DNA of 64,000 nt from the NCBI GenBank assembly GCA_003539495.1, contig DPPB01000010.1, forward strand, positions 19,669 through 83,668, given 5' to 3'. Each line of letters opens with the position of its first letter. The first letter of the stretch is position 1. This DNA comes from Oscillibacter sp. (GTDB taxonomy: Bacteria > Bacillota > Clostridia > Oscillospirales > Oscillospiraceae). A program made the translations under genes and the position numbers. This document shows positions 1 through 7,563 of the stretch, one piece after another. The notes beneath the pieces were generated by a model. It ran no database searches. It was not told the origin of the DNA and worked only from the letters and a program-made list of their open reading frames with translations.

Positions 1-3
1 CAT
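1..3 (-). other. possible start codon of a gene running off the window
   Basis: An ATG on the minus strand occupies the first three bases. A purine-rich GAAAGGAAA lies about 11 bases upstream of it. This looks like the start of the next gene in the minus-strand lipoprotein operon, but no coding sequence is visible inside the window. Confidence 0.3.
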
Positions 4-20
4 AGTCTTAATTTCCTTTC

Positions 21-104
21 TTACAGTTTTTCTCCGCATTCGGAGCAGAAGACACTGCTTTATTTAACATCAGCACCGCAGGCTGGACAGTTCTCCGGCT
101 TTCT
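21..104 (-). pseudogene. zinc-ribbon remnant in frame after the lipoprotein stop codon
   Basis: Reading on in the frame of the upstream lipoprotein, past its TGA (105-107), gives RKPENCPACGADVK, then TAA (60-62), then SSVFCSECGEKL and a final TAA (21-23). The spacing CPACG...CSECGEKL is that of the common double-CxxC zinc ribbon, with one stop replacing a linker residue. I read it as a decayed zinc-ribbon coding segment. No start codon or ribosome site marks it as an independent gene. Confidence 0.5.
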
Positions 105-1232
105 TCAGGATTGCTTTTCAATATACCCGCTGACAGGCTCGGCATACATATTGTCGTCGGTGACGGGCTTGTAGCGTTTGCCGTCATACACATCGGTAAA
201 GCCGTTGGTTGCTTTATAAATTTCGCCGGTCTCGGTATCGTAAACGCGCTCGTAGCCCAGGGTGGCGTCGCTCTGCTTCTGGCTCATAATGTCCTGACTT
301 CTGTTGCGACTTTCCCAGGAGGACATAAAGCCGTCCATGGTCGCATTGAAGTTTTGGCTGATCTGCTGAGCAAGGGCAACCTTTTCATTGCTTGCCTGAT
401 TGGTGGTACTGACAAAGCTGTCGGAATACTGCAGGGTTTTGAAGCAATCGGTCAGCACACTTTCCCACTCGATAAAGGTGTCCTTTGCGGCGGTAACAGC
501 AACGATGTTGTAAGCCATATAGTAGCCGCCGTCCACCGCCTGGAGCTGATAGCCTACCACATTGCCGTTGGAGATGGCAAAGCTGCCAAAGTCCACCACA
601 CTGGCGGCAAATAGGCCCTCACCCTCTTTGCCGCTATCCGTAAAGGTGGCGCGGAGCTGCTCATCGCCCAGGGCGGAGGACTTCATCGGGCTGGCAGAGG
701 GATAGCGGTCGGTGACGGTGAAGTCATTGAACTGGGGAAAGGCATATCCGGAATAAGCAGGCTCTACCTCCGATGCAAATGCCGTATACTGTGAGAATAT
801 TTTGAAAAAGCCCTCTGTGGATGGGTTATCAAGCACGGCGGCCTTGGTGAAAAGGGCCGCCTGGGTATTCCCCATGCTGTAGTTCTGCTGCCATGCTTCT
901 TTGCCCGCCTGACTATGGAGCAGGACGTCTGCCTTCAGCAGTACAAACATCTGGTTCAGCGGCTCAGCTGGGTCGTATACCCGGATGCTGTGGTAGATGT
1001 TGGTGCCGCCGGTCGTTACCGTCCAGCCCTTTGGGATGGTCATGCTGAAATCGGCGGTTTCGTATTTTTCGGTCTGCACGGCTTTTGCCGCCGTTTGCGT
1101 CACCTTGACTCCGCGTTCTGTTTGTTCGGTTTTTGTGCCGTCATCGTTCACAACGGTTTTGCTGCCGCAGGCGGCAAGAAGCAAGGTCATGACCAAGGCC
1201 AGCGCAAGCGCCGGGATTCGTTTTGCATTCAT
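105..1232 (-). CDS. predicted lipoprotein, function unknown (375 aa)
   Basis: The N-terminus is a lipoprotein signal (MNAKRIPALALALVMTLLLA followed by ACGSK, lipobox LAAC), so the protein should be exported and lipidated on the outer membrane face. The mature part begins with a charged linker and then a region with FSMTIPKGW, resembling a PsbP/DUF1795-like surface fold, but I do not recognise a named family with confidence. The ribosome site AAGGAGAG precedes the ATG closely. It lies 20 bp behind another lipoprotein gene and is probably co-transcribed with it. The frame continues after the stop into a degraded zinc ribbon. Confidence 0.8.
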   Translation of the reverse strand: MNAKRIPALALALVMTLLLAACGSKTVVNDDGTKTEQTERGVKVTQTAAKAVQTEKYETADFSMTIPKGWTVTTGGTNIYHSIRVYDPAEPLNQMFVLLKADVLLHSQAGKEAWQQNYSMGNTQAALFTKAAVLDNPSTEGFFKIFSQYTAFASEVEPAYSGYAFPQFNDFTVTDRYPSASPMKSSALGDEQLRATFTDSGKEGEGLFAASVVDFGSFAISNGNVVGYQLQAVDGGYYMAYNIVAVTAAKDTFIEWESVLTDCFKTLQYSDSFVSTTNQASNEKVALAQQISQNFNATMDGFMSSWESRNRSQDIMSQKQSDATLGYERVYDTETGEIYKATNGFTDVYDGKRYKPVTDDNMYAEPVSGYIEKQS

Positions 1233-1252
1233 CGTGTTTCTCTCCTTTTTCC

Positions 1253-2377
1253 TTAATCCTGATTATAGTCCCAATAGAAACGGCAGGGATCGTATTTTTG
1301 ATACGCACCGTATCCGTCTGTAAGCACCTCGGCAATGGGGAGCATCGTATAGTCCTCGGTGATTACATGGCTTGTGCTGATGTTGCGGACATCACCGTAA
1401 AAAGCGGTGAGCAGCTCAAGCTTTCTTAGCTTTACATTGCAGTTGAGATGCTGCGCAGCAGGATAGTAGGGAGACACCGAACCGTCCGGCGCAAGCTGCG
1501 CTTTTGTGTCGCTGTCGTCCAAAGGCTCCGAGGCATACACGATCTCATAAAAGGCACAATTGGTCATCAGAATGTTCCGATTAAACAGCCGGATCGGTGT
1601 TTCGCCGGCAAGCTCGGACAGCTCCAAATCAAAGGCAATGTACTCCCGCCGATCCATGTCCCGATACCAATTCCAGCCGGTCGTACCCTTATCAAGATAT
1701 TTGCCCGAAAAAAGCAGGCTGACTTTACCGCCGGCAACGGCGATCATCGGATCGCCGGAGTAGACCTTATCGGCATTTAAGTATTCTGCCGTATGATCCT
1801 CCAGCGTCTTTTCGTCGGAAGCATAGCGGTAAACACTTCGGAACAGCGGATGCTGCGCCTTATCCATCGGTGAGGCCGCAAACGGCGGGCTGCTGACCTT
1901 ATAGCCGGAGCCGTCATTTAAGTAGATCTCGCCCATTTCACCGTCATGGGTCAGACGCCAGTATCGGATGTTTTTTCCGGGCAGGGTGCCGACCTCCTGT
2001 ATGTTCTTGCTGTTTGCCAAAACAGAGTTGAAATTTGCCTGATACAGCTTCCCGTCAGCCACCACGAGATCGTTGACGGTTTTACTGTAGCCGTGATCCA
2101 GATTACAATCGAATTCGGCGTATTCGTTTATAATGCCCTCGCCGCCGAGAAATTTTGTGTAGTCCGATTGGTCATACGGCTTACCGCGCGCCTTTAAGAG
2201 CACTTGCTCAAGATTTACCGGCTCTGCCTGGGTAGCTGTGCTTTGCCCGCTGTCCGGGTCCGGCTTCTTGGCCTCGCCGGGGGAGGCGGAGCACCCGCAC
2301 AGTGCAACAGCCAGCAGTGCTGCGCACAGGAACAGCCGGGGGACAAACAGAAATTTTGCTTTTCCAGCTTTTTCCAT
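1253..2377 (-). CDS. predicted lipoprotein, function unknown (374 aa)
   Basis: The signal segment FLFVPRLFLCAALLAVALC ends in a lipobox-like ALCGC, followed by a Ser/Pro/Gln-rich linker, so this should be an extracellular lipoprotein. An ATG seven codons further upstream exists, but the purine-rich GGAAAGGAAGAAAGG sits directly before the chosen start, which I prefer. The body (YLNDGSGYKV, FSGKYLDKGTTGWNW) matches no family I recognise. It is the first gene of a minus-strand unit, preceded by an extended -10 promoter, and divergent from a large HTH regulator that could control it. Confidence 0.78.
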   Translation of the reverse strand: MEKAGKAKFLFVPRLFLCAALLAVALCGCSASPGEAKKPDPDSGQSTATQAEPVNLEQVLLKARGKPYDQSDYTKFLGGEGIINEYAEFDCNLDHGYSKTVNDLVVADGKLYQANFNSVLANSKNIQEVGTLPGKNIRYWRLTHDGEMGEIYLNDGSGYKVSSPPFAASPMDKAQHPLFRSVYRYASDEKTLEDHTAEYLNADKVYSGDPMIAVAGGKVSLLFSGKYLDKGTTGWNWYRDMDRREYIAFDLELSELAGETPIRLFNRNILMTNCAFYEIVYASEPLDDSDTKAQLAPDGSVSPYYPAAQHLNCNVKLRKLELLTAFYGDVRNISTSHVITEDYTMLPIAEVLTDGYGAYQKYDPCRFYWDYNQD

Positions 2378-2413
2378 TCCTTTCTTCCTTTCCCACACAT
2401 GTTATTATTTGCC

Positions 2414-2419
2414 ATTATA
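2414..2419 (-). promoter_or_regulatory. extended -10 promoter of the lipoprotein unit
   Basis: On the minus strand the sequence reads TATGCTATAAT, a perfect -10 with the TGn extension. No good -35 lies 17 bp upstream. It is 37 bases ahead of the lipoprotein start at 2377. Confidence 0.6.
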
Positions 2420-2453
2420 GCATAGAGCAAGGCGGACTACAGGGCGTTTTCCG

Positions 2454-2471
2454 AAGTGTCAATTGACACTT
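2454..2471. promoter_or_regulatory. perfect 18-bp palindrome, candidate operator
   Basis: AAGTGTCAATTGACACTT is a perfect inverted repeat with no spacer. It lies in the divergent region between the lipoprotein unit (start 2377) and the HTH regulator (start 2556), about 35 bp from the minus-strand -10 and 48 bp from the plus-strand -10. That is where an autoregulating protein dimer would bind. Confidence 0.5.
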
Positions 2472-2518
2472 TTGGAATTATGCGCCATGAAGCACTTTCC
2501 TTTTGGCTGCGCCTCGTG

Positions 2519-2524
2519 TATAAT
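2519..2524 (+). promoter_or_regulatory. -10 element of the HTH regulator
   Basis: A perfect TATAAT stands 32 bases before the regulator start codon. The -35 position (2496-2501) is weak, which suits an activator- or repressor-controlled promoter. Confidence 0.5.
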
Positions 2525-2555
2525 GACTAAAAACAAAACTATCCGGAGAAAAGCC

Positions 2556-4295
2556 ATGAAATTCTGCCAGCAATTAAGTGAATACATCTGCCGGCTCTCC
2601 TGCACAGGAAAGGAGCTGTGCGCCCTGGCCGGCATATCTGCCGCCTCCTTCAGCCGATATAAAAACGGAGAACGGGTCCCGGAGCTGGGTACTCCGGCCT
2701 TTGAGGGCCTGTGCCGCGCCCTGGGGGAGATTGCCGAGCAAAGAGGCTATGGAGACCTTACCGCCGACGCTGTGCGGGCGGCATTTGCTGCCTGCGAGGA
2801 CTTTGTAGCCACGGACAAGGAGCAGCTACGCCGCAATTTTAACACCCTGGTGGCGGCCATGGGCATCAACCTTACCCGGCTGTGCCAGTACACCAATTAT
2901 GATCCCTCCACCATCTTCCGCATTCGCAACGGGAGCCGGCGGCCTGCCGACTCCCGGCAGTTTGCCGGGGCCGTGGCTTCCTTTGTGGCCCGGGAGGTCG
3001 CTTCACCCCGGGAGCTGGAGGCCCTGGCGGAGCTGCTGGCCTGCCCGGCGGAGGATATAGCAGACCTCTCCTTTCGCTATACGCGCCTGTGCAGTTGGCT
3101 GATGCAGGAGCAGCCTGCCCGCAGCGAGGGCGACATCACCGACTTTTTAAGCAAGCTGGACGAGTTCGACTTGAACGAGTATATCAAGGCCATCCATTTT
3201 GACGAGCTGAAGGTGCCCTCTATGCCCTTCCAGTTGCCCACGGCCCGCTATTATTACGGTCTGGGGGAGATGATGGACAGCGAGCTGGACTTTCTCAAGG
3301 CCACGGTGCTCAGCCGGTCCATGGAGCCGGTGACCATGTACAGCGATATGCCCATGGGCGAAATGGCCAAGGATCCGGAGTTCCCCAAAAAGTGGATGTT
3401 CGGCATGGCCATGATGCTGAAAAAGGGCCTGCACCTGAACCAGATCCACAACCTGGACCGATCCTTTGAGGATATGATGCTGGGGCTGGAGAGTTGGATC
3501 CCCATGTACATGACAGGTCAAATTTCCCCATACTATCTGAAAAACGCGCCCGGCGGCCCCTTTTTACACCTGCTGAAGGTGTCCGGAGCGGCGGCTCTCA
3601 GCGGTGAAGCCATCGCCGGGCGCCACGCTGAGGGACGGTATTACCTGACCAAAAACAAGCGGGAGCTGGACCATTACGCCATGCGGGCCCGGGCCCTGCT
3701 GGATAACGCATACCCCCTTATGGACATCTATCGCAGTGACCGGGAAAGCGAGAGGAATACTTTTCTGCTGGCCGACACCAGAAAGCCGGGGCACCGCCGC
3801 AGCATTCTCTCCACATTGCCGCTGTATACGGCCAGTGAGGACCTTCTGGAACGTATTTTGGCCCGGAACGGCATTGATGCGGAACAAAAGCAAAGAATAA
3901 AAAGGTACGCCGCGGCGCAGAGACAAAGAATCATGGCCATCCTGGCAGAGGGAACGGTGGAGGACGAGAGTCCGGCCTTTACGCCGGAGGAATTCAGGGA
4001 GAAGCCGCCGGTGCTGGAGCTGTCGGGGGTGTTCTGCGAAGCCGACATTCCGTACAGCCAAGAGGAATATACGGCGCATTTGAACAATACGAAGGCCTTT
4101 GCCGCTCAGAATCCGAATTATAGCTGGGAGATGAGCGGAAGCCAGGCGTTCCGCAACCTGCAGATCCTGATCCACCAGGGGCGATGGGTCATGGTGTCCA
4201 AGGGCAAGGCGCCGGCCATCCACTTCGTCATCCGTCACCCTAAGCTGCGCTATGCCATTGAGAGCTTTATCCCGCCCATAACGGAGCATGGATAG
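2556..4295 (+). CDS. large transcriptional regulator with two HTH segments (579 aa)
   Basis: Residues about 18-45 (KELCALAGISAASFSRYKNG) form an XRE-like helix-turn-helix. A second similar segment (LTRLCQYTNYDPSTIFRIRN) follows at about 104-130, so the DNA-binding part is duplicated. The remaining 430 residues are mostly helical and have no sensor or enzyme motif I recognise. The start is chosen at MKFCQQL, preceded by GGAGAAA; an upstream in-frame ATG would overlap the promoter region. It is divergent from two lipoprotein genes, with a perfect palindrome between them, which suggests local control. The ligand is unknown. Confidence 0.75.
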   Translation: MKFCQQLSEYICRLSCTGKELCALAGISAASFSRYKNGERVPELGTPAFEGLCRALGEIAEQRGYGDLTADAVRAAFAACEDFVATDKEQLRRNFNTLVAAMGINLTRLCQYTNYDPSTIFRIRNGSRRPADSRQFAGAVASFVAREVASPRELEALAELLACPAEDIADLSFRYTRLCSWLMQEQPARSEGDITDFLSKLDEFDLNEYIKAIHFDELKVPSMPFQLPTARYYYGLGEMMDSELDFLKATVLSRSMEPVTMYSDMPMGEMAKDPEFPKKWMFGMAMMLKKGLHLNQIHNLDRSFEDMMLGLESWIPMYMTGQISPYYLKNAPGGPFLHLLKVSGAAALSGEAIAGRHAEGRYYLTKNKRELDHYAMRARALLDNAYPLMDIYRSDRESERNTFLLADTRKPGHRRSILSTLPLYTASEDLLERILARNGIDAEQKQRIKRYAAAQRQRIMAILAEGTVEDESPAFTPEEFREKPPVLELSGVFCEADIPYSQEEYTAHLNNTKAFAAQNPNYSWEMSGSQAFRNLQILIHQGRWVMVSKGKAPAIHFVIRHPKLRYAIESFIPPITEHG

Positions 4296-4318
4296 GCAGA
4301 TGTCCGCTATACAAAAAG

Positions 4319-4348
4319 AGACCGGCAGATTTCTGCCGGTCTTTTCTT
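4319..4348. terminator. bidirectional intrinsic terminator
   Basis: AGACCGGCAG and CTGCCGGTCT pair around a 4-base loop, with T runs on both sides (TTTTCTT on plus, TCTTTTTGT on minus). It serves the HTH regulator and the convergent metallo-hydrolase gene. Confidence 0.85.
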
Positions 4349-4383
4349 GTGCTATTGTAAAGGGGCCTCTGTAGCGCTCGGCT

Positions 4384-5286
4384 TTATTTCACCTGCCCGT
4401 GATAGTATTTTTTGGCGCAGAATTCCAGCCGGACCTCCACGGTGCCCTCGTCCTCCATCCAATCGGCAAAGTTGGAGAAATTCCGCTCTGCAACGCTGAA
4501 TTTCAGCAGGTTGTGGGTGCGGACATTCTCCCTTTTGCAGAAAGCATAGATCCACTCATCGAAGGTCATGCCGTCCTGGAGGCAATCCAGCATCTCCTGG
4601 GCCTTGCTTTCAAGAAAGCGGATGTTCTCGCCGATGAGGTCTGTGATGTCTGTCAGCACCTCCTTGTGAGCCACGATATAGGCGGGACAATGGAGGGCAT
4701 AAAGGCTGCGCTTGCTCTCTAAGTCCCGGGCGATGAACATGGAGGTGGGGAGCTTGGCCCCCTCAATCTCCGAGCGGCTAATGAGACAATCTCCAAGGTA
4801 GGCTACACCGTCCGGGGTGATGATGCCGATGTGGCCGGCGCTGTGGCCGGGGAGCTGCAGGATGCCGAATTTCACGCCGCAAAAATCCAGCTCCGTGGCG
4901 TCGGCGGAGATGATTACATCGGCGGTGAAGCATTCTTCCAGGAAATAAGCCCGGCTGCGGCCGTAGGTCAGGGCCACGTAGTTGGCCCGGTAGGCGTCGG
5001 GATTCACAGAGATGCCCGCCTCAATGATCTGCGCAGCGGCAATGGCGCCATACCGCTGCTGGAGATAGCGAACGTTGCCCGTGTGGTCAAAATGGGCGTG
5101 GGAACAGAGAATGCCCTTGAGATGGAAGCCGTTGTCCTCCAGCAGGTGGGTCAGGCCGCTGCGGTCCAGCTTGGCATAGCCTGTGTCCAGCAGGACAATA
5201 TCGGTGTCATTTAATTTATAAATAGGCAGCAGGGCTGTGGCGGCCACAGCCACATAGGTGCTGCCCAGGACATGGCGAAGCTCCAT
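4384..5286 (-). CDS. MBL-fold metallo-hydrolase (300 aa)
   Basis: The metallo-beta-lactamase signature SHAHFDHTG (HxHxDH) is at about residues 62-70, and the downstream metal ligands fit LPGHSAGHIGI and YLGDCLI. Length is normal for a single MBL domain plus a C-terminal helical extension (FLESKAQEMLDCLQDG). The family hydrolyses thioesters, lactones or phosphoesters with two metal ions; the substrate cannot be told from sequence. No signal peptide, so it is cytoplasmic. It is transcribed alone, divergently from pyrH, and shares a bidirectional terminator with the upstream regulator. Confidence 0.85.
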   Translation of the reverse strand: MELRHVLGSTYVAVAATALLPIYKLNDTDIVLLDTGYAKLDRSGLTHLLEDNGFHLKGILCSHAHFDHTGNVRYLQQRYGAIAAAQIIEAGISVNPDAYRANYVALTYGRSRAYFLEECFTADVIISADATELDFCGVKFGILQLPGHSAGHIGIITPDGVAYLGDCLISRSEIEGAKLPTSMFIARDLESKRSLYALHCPAYIVAHKEVLTDITDLIGENIRFLESKAQEMLDCLQDGMTFDEWIYAFCKRENVRTHNLLKFSVAERNFSNFADWMEDEGTVEVRLEFCAKKYYHGQVK

Positions 5287-5340
5287 GAGGTGTTTTTCTC
5301 CTTTTTATCTTTTGAATTTCTCACCTTTTTCATTTTAAGA

Positions 5341-5399
5341 AAACGGATTGCCGCTGCCGCTTTTGCAAACTGATTTCGCAGTGACAGGCTGCAATGACA
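5341..5399. repeat. degenerate GGATTGCC...CAATGACA repeat fragment
   Basis: CGGATTGCCGCTGCC ... GGCTGCAATGACAG resembles the repeat seen intact at 26067-26112 and 45897-45937. It lies in the leader of the metallo-hydrolase gene. Confidence 0.4.
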
Positions 5400-5414
5400 G
5401 ATTTTGATAATCTC

Positions 5415-5442
5415 ATTATATCCATCGAGCGAAGAAAAACAA
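5415..5442 (-). promoter_or_regulatory. promoter of the metallo-hydrolase gene
   Basis: On the minus strand TTGTTT and TATAAT are separated by 16 bp. The start codon is about 130 bases downstream, so the leader is long and contains a repeat fragment. Confidence 0.55.
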
Positions 5443-5445
5443 GAG

Positions 5446-5480
5446 CCGCCTTTTGCGAAAATTTCATTTACAAAAGGCGG
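5446..5480. promoter_or_regulatory. inverted repeat overlapping the pyrH -35
   Basis: CCGCCTTTTG (5446-5455) and CAAAAGGCGG (5471-5480) are perfect 10-bp inverted arms 15 bp apart. The right arm overlaps the TTTACA -35 of pyrH. It could be an operator, or the terminator of an unseen transcript. Confidence 0.4.
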
Positions 5481-5495
5481 GAAGTATTGTAAAAT
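5467..5495 (+). promoter_or_regulatory. promoter of the pyrH-polC operon
   Basis: TTTACA (5467-5472) and TAAAAT (5490-5495) are separated by 17 bp, 31 bases before the pyrH start codon. Confidence 0.7.
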
Positions 5496-5525
5496 ACTGT
5501 GGAGAATAAAAACAGGAGGATTTGT

Positions 5526-6245
5526 ATGGACGAGCCGAAATATAAACGGGTGCTGCTGAAAATCAGCGGGGAAGCCCTGGCGGGAGAAAAGCACTTTGGC
5601 CTGGACTTTGGCGTTATGGGCCGGGTGGCGGATGTCATTAAGGAATGCGTGGAGATGGGTGTTCAGGTGGGCATCGTTATCGGCGGCGGCAACTTTTGGC
5701 GCGGCGTAAAGAATGGCGAGGGCTACATCGAGCGCACCCGGGCCGACCACATGGGCATGCTGGCCACGGCTATGAACTGCATGGCTATGGCCGACGTGCT
5801 GGAGCAGAAGGGCGTGGATGTGCGGGTGCAGACCGCCCTGGAAATTAAGGAGGTAGCTGAGCCCTATATCCGGGCCCGGGCCATCCGGCATCTGGAAAAG
5901 GGACGGGTGGTTATCTTCGGCTGCGGCATCGGCAGTCCCTTCTTCTCCACGGATACCGCGGCGGTGCTGCGGGCGGCGGAGATCGGCGCGGACGTCATCC
6001 TGCTGGCCAAAAATATCGACGGCGTTTATAACTGCGACCCGGCCAAGTTTGCCAATGCAAAGAAATTCGACTCTATTACCTATGACGATGTGCTGGCGCA
6101 GCATCTGTCCGTGATGGATAGCACCGCCACCAGCCTGTCTATGGATAATCACATCCCTGTTTTGGTATTTGCCCTGAAGGATCCCTACAACATCATCCGC
6201 GCCCTGCGCGGAGAAAAAATCGGAACGATCGTAAAGGAGGCTTAA
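5526..6245 (+). CDS. pyrH: UMP kinase
   Basis: Phosphorylates UMP to UDP with ATP in pyrimidine nucleotide synthesis; bacterial UMP kinases are cytoplasmic hexamers of the amino-acid-kinase fold. Seen here: KRVLLKISGEALAG at the N-terminus, the glycine-rich GIVIGGGNFWRG, VVIFGCGIGSPFFSTDTAA and the LLAKNIDGVYNCDP loop. At 239 aa it is the normal length. The start at ATGGACGAG has an AGGAGG site 7 bases upstream; an earlier in-frame ATG at 5499 lies at the promoter -10 and is unlikely. First gene of the operon, 4 bp before frr, the usual bacterial pairing. Confidence 0.97.
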   Translation: MDEPKYKRVLLKISGEALAGEKHFGLDFGVMGRVADVIKECVEMGVQVGIVIGGGNFWRGVKNGEGYIERTRADHMGMLATAMNCMAMADVLEQKGVDVRVQTALEIKEVAEPYIRARAIRHLEKGRVVIFGCGIGSPFFSTDTAAVLRAAEIGADVILLAKNIDGVYNCDPAKFANAKKFDSITYDDVLAQHLSVMDSTATSLSMDNHIPVLVFALKDPYNIIRALRGEKIGTIVKEA

Positions 6246-6249
6246 CCCC

Positions 6250-6807
6250 ATGCTGAAAGACGAATACAAGGTTTACGAGGAAAAAATGAAGAAGAGCATC
6301 GAGTCCGTGAAGAATGACTTCGCTGCCGTGCGGGCGGGCCGGGCCAATGCCGCTGTGCTCAATCGCATTTCCGTGGACTATTACGGCACCCCCACGCCCA
6401 TCCAGCAGGTGGGCAGTGTGGCGTCTCCGGATCCCCGGACCCTGGTCATCACCCCCTGGGACGGGTCTTTGCTGCGGGCCATTGAAAAGGCCATTCTGGA
6501 GTCCGACCTGGGCATCAATCCCCAGAACGACGGCAAGTGCATCCGCCTGTCCTTCCCCCAGCTCACCGAGGAGCGCCGCAAGGAGCTGGTGAAGCAGATC
6601 CACAAGTATTCTGAAAACGGCAAGGTGGCCGTGCGCAACATCCGGCGGGACGCCATGGATAGGTTTAAGAAGATGCAGAAGGCCTCTGAGATCACCGAGG
6701 ATGAGCTGAAGCTGGCGGAAAAGGACCTGCAGAAGATTACCGACGACAACTGCAAGGAGCTGGATAAGCTCCTGGAGATCAAGGAAAAGGAACTGATGTC
6801 TGTCTGA
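6250..6807 (+). CDS. frr: ribosome recycling factor
   Basis: Splits the post-termination ribosome together with EF-G. The 185-aa length is typical. Family motifs are present: the N-terminal helix with VRAGRANAAVLNRISVDYYG, the small domain with TLVITPWDGS, and the C-terminal helix with AVRNIRRDAMDRFKKM. It follows pyrH by 4 bases, and its TGA shares a base with the ATG of uppS (TGATG), implying translational coupling. Confidence 0.97.
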   Translation: MLKDEYKVYEEKMKKSIESVKNDFAAVRAGRANAAVLNRISVDYYGTPTPIQQVGSVASPDPRTLVITPWDGSLLRAIEKAILESDLGINPQNDGKCIRLSFPQLTEERRKELVKQIHKYSENGKVAVRNIRRDAMDRFKKMQKASEITEDELKLAEKDLQKITDDNCKELDKLLEIKEKELMSV

Positions 6808-7538
6808 TGGGGCTGTTTTCCAAAAAAGTCTCTCATAAGGCGGGGCAGGTGGATAAAAGCCGCCTTCCCCGCCACATCGCTATCATTATGGACGGCAACG
6901 GTCGTTGGGCGAAGAAGCGCGGGCTTCCTCGTACTGCCGGACATAAGGTAGGCGCGGAGACGTTCCGCAAAATCGCCCTGTACTGCAAGGCCCTGGGCGT
7001 GGAATATCTGACCATTTACGCCTTCTCCACGGAGAACTGGAAGCGGCCCGCCGATGAGGTAAGCACCCTCATGAGCCTGCTGAAAAAGTATATGCAGGAG
7101 GCCATTGACACCATGGAGCGGGACCAAATGAAGCTGCGCTTTTTCGGCGATCTCTCGGCCCTGAGTCCGGAGCTGCAGGCCCTGGCCCATAAAGCCAATG
7201 AGGTGGCGGACCGGGTGGAGGGCTTCCAGGCAAACCTGTGCATCAACTACGGCGGGCGGGATGAGATCCTCCACGCGGCCCGGGAATGTGCCGCCGCGGG
7301 GGAGGAGATGACGGAGGAGAACCTGGAAAGACATCTCTACTCCGCCGGGATCCCCGATCCGGAGCTTATCATCCGCCCCGGCGGAGAGCTGCGGCTAAGT
7401 AACTTCCTGCTGTGGCAGTGCGCGTATTCGGAGTTTTACTTCTGCGATACCCTGTGGCCGGATTTCGGCGAAAGGGATCTGGACGAGGCCATCGTGGCCT
7501 TCCAGCAGCGGGACCGTCGCTTTGGCGGAGTCAAGTAA
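6807..7538 (+). CDS. uppS: isoprenyl transferase (undecaprenyl diphosphate synthase)
   Basis: Condenses isopentenyl diphosphate onto farnesyl diphosphate to make the C55 lipid carrier for peptidoglycan. The cis-prenyltransferase signature IAIIMDGNGRWAKKRG (catalytic Asp, phosphate-binding Arg) is at about residues 25-40, with AFSTENWKRP in the middle. The diphosphate-binding region reads RPGGELRLSNFLLWQ, where many homologues have RTGGE. At 243 aa it is full length. It overlaps frr by one base and is followed by cdsA and dxr, keeping isoprenoid and phospholipid genes together. Confidence 0.96.
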   Translation: MGLFSKKVSHKAGQVDKSRLPRHIAIIMDGNGRWAKKRGLPRTAGHKVGAETFRKIALYCKALGVEYLTIYAFSTENWKRPADEVSTLMSLLKKYMQEAIDTMERDQMKLRFFGDLSALSPELQALAHKANEVADRVEGFQANLCINYGGRDEILHAARECAAAGEEMTEENLERHLYSAGIPDPELIIRPGGELRLSNFLLWQCAYSEFYFCDTLWPDFGERDLDEAIVAFQQRDRRFGGVK

Positions 7539-7563
7539 GAGAAATAAAAAAGGAACTGAAGCT

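Noticed and set aside
2463..2468. TTGACA inside the palindrome as a -35 box
   Set aside because: No -10 at 16-18 bp on either strand; the hexamer is better explained as half of the palindrome.
5211..6269. 352-codon open frame antisense to pyrH
   Set aside because: A shadow of a GC-rich real gene; no ribosome site or recognisable motif, and pyrH is certain.
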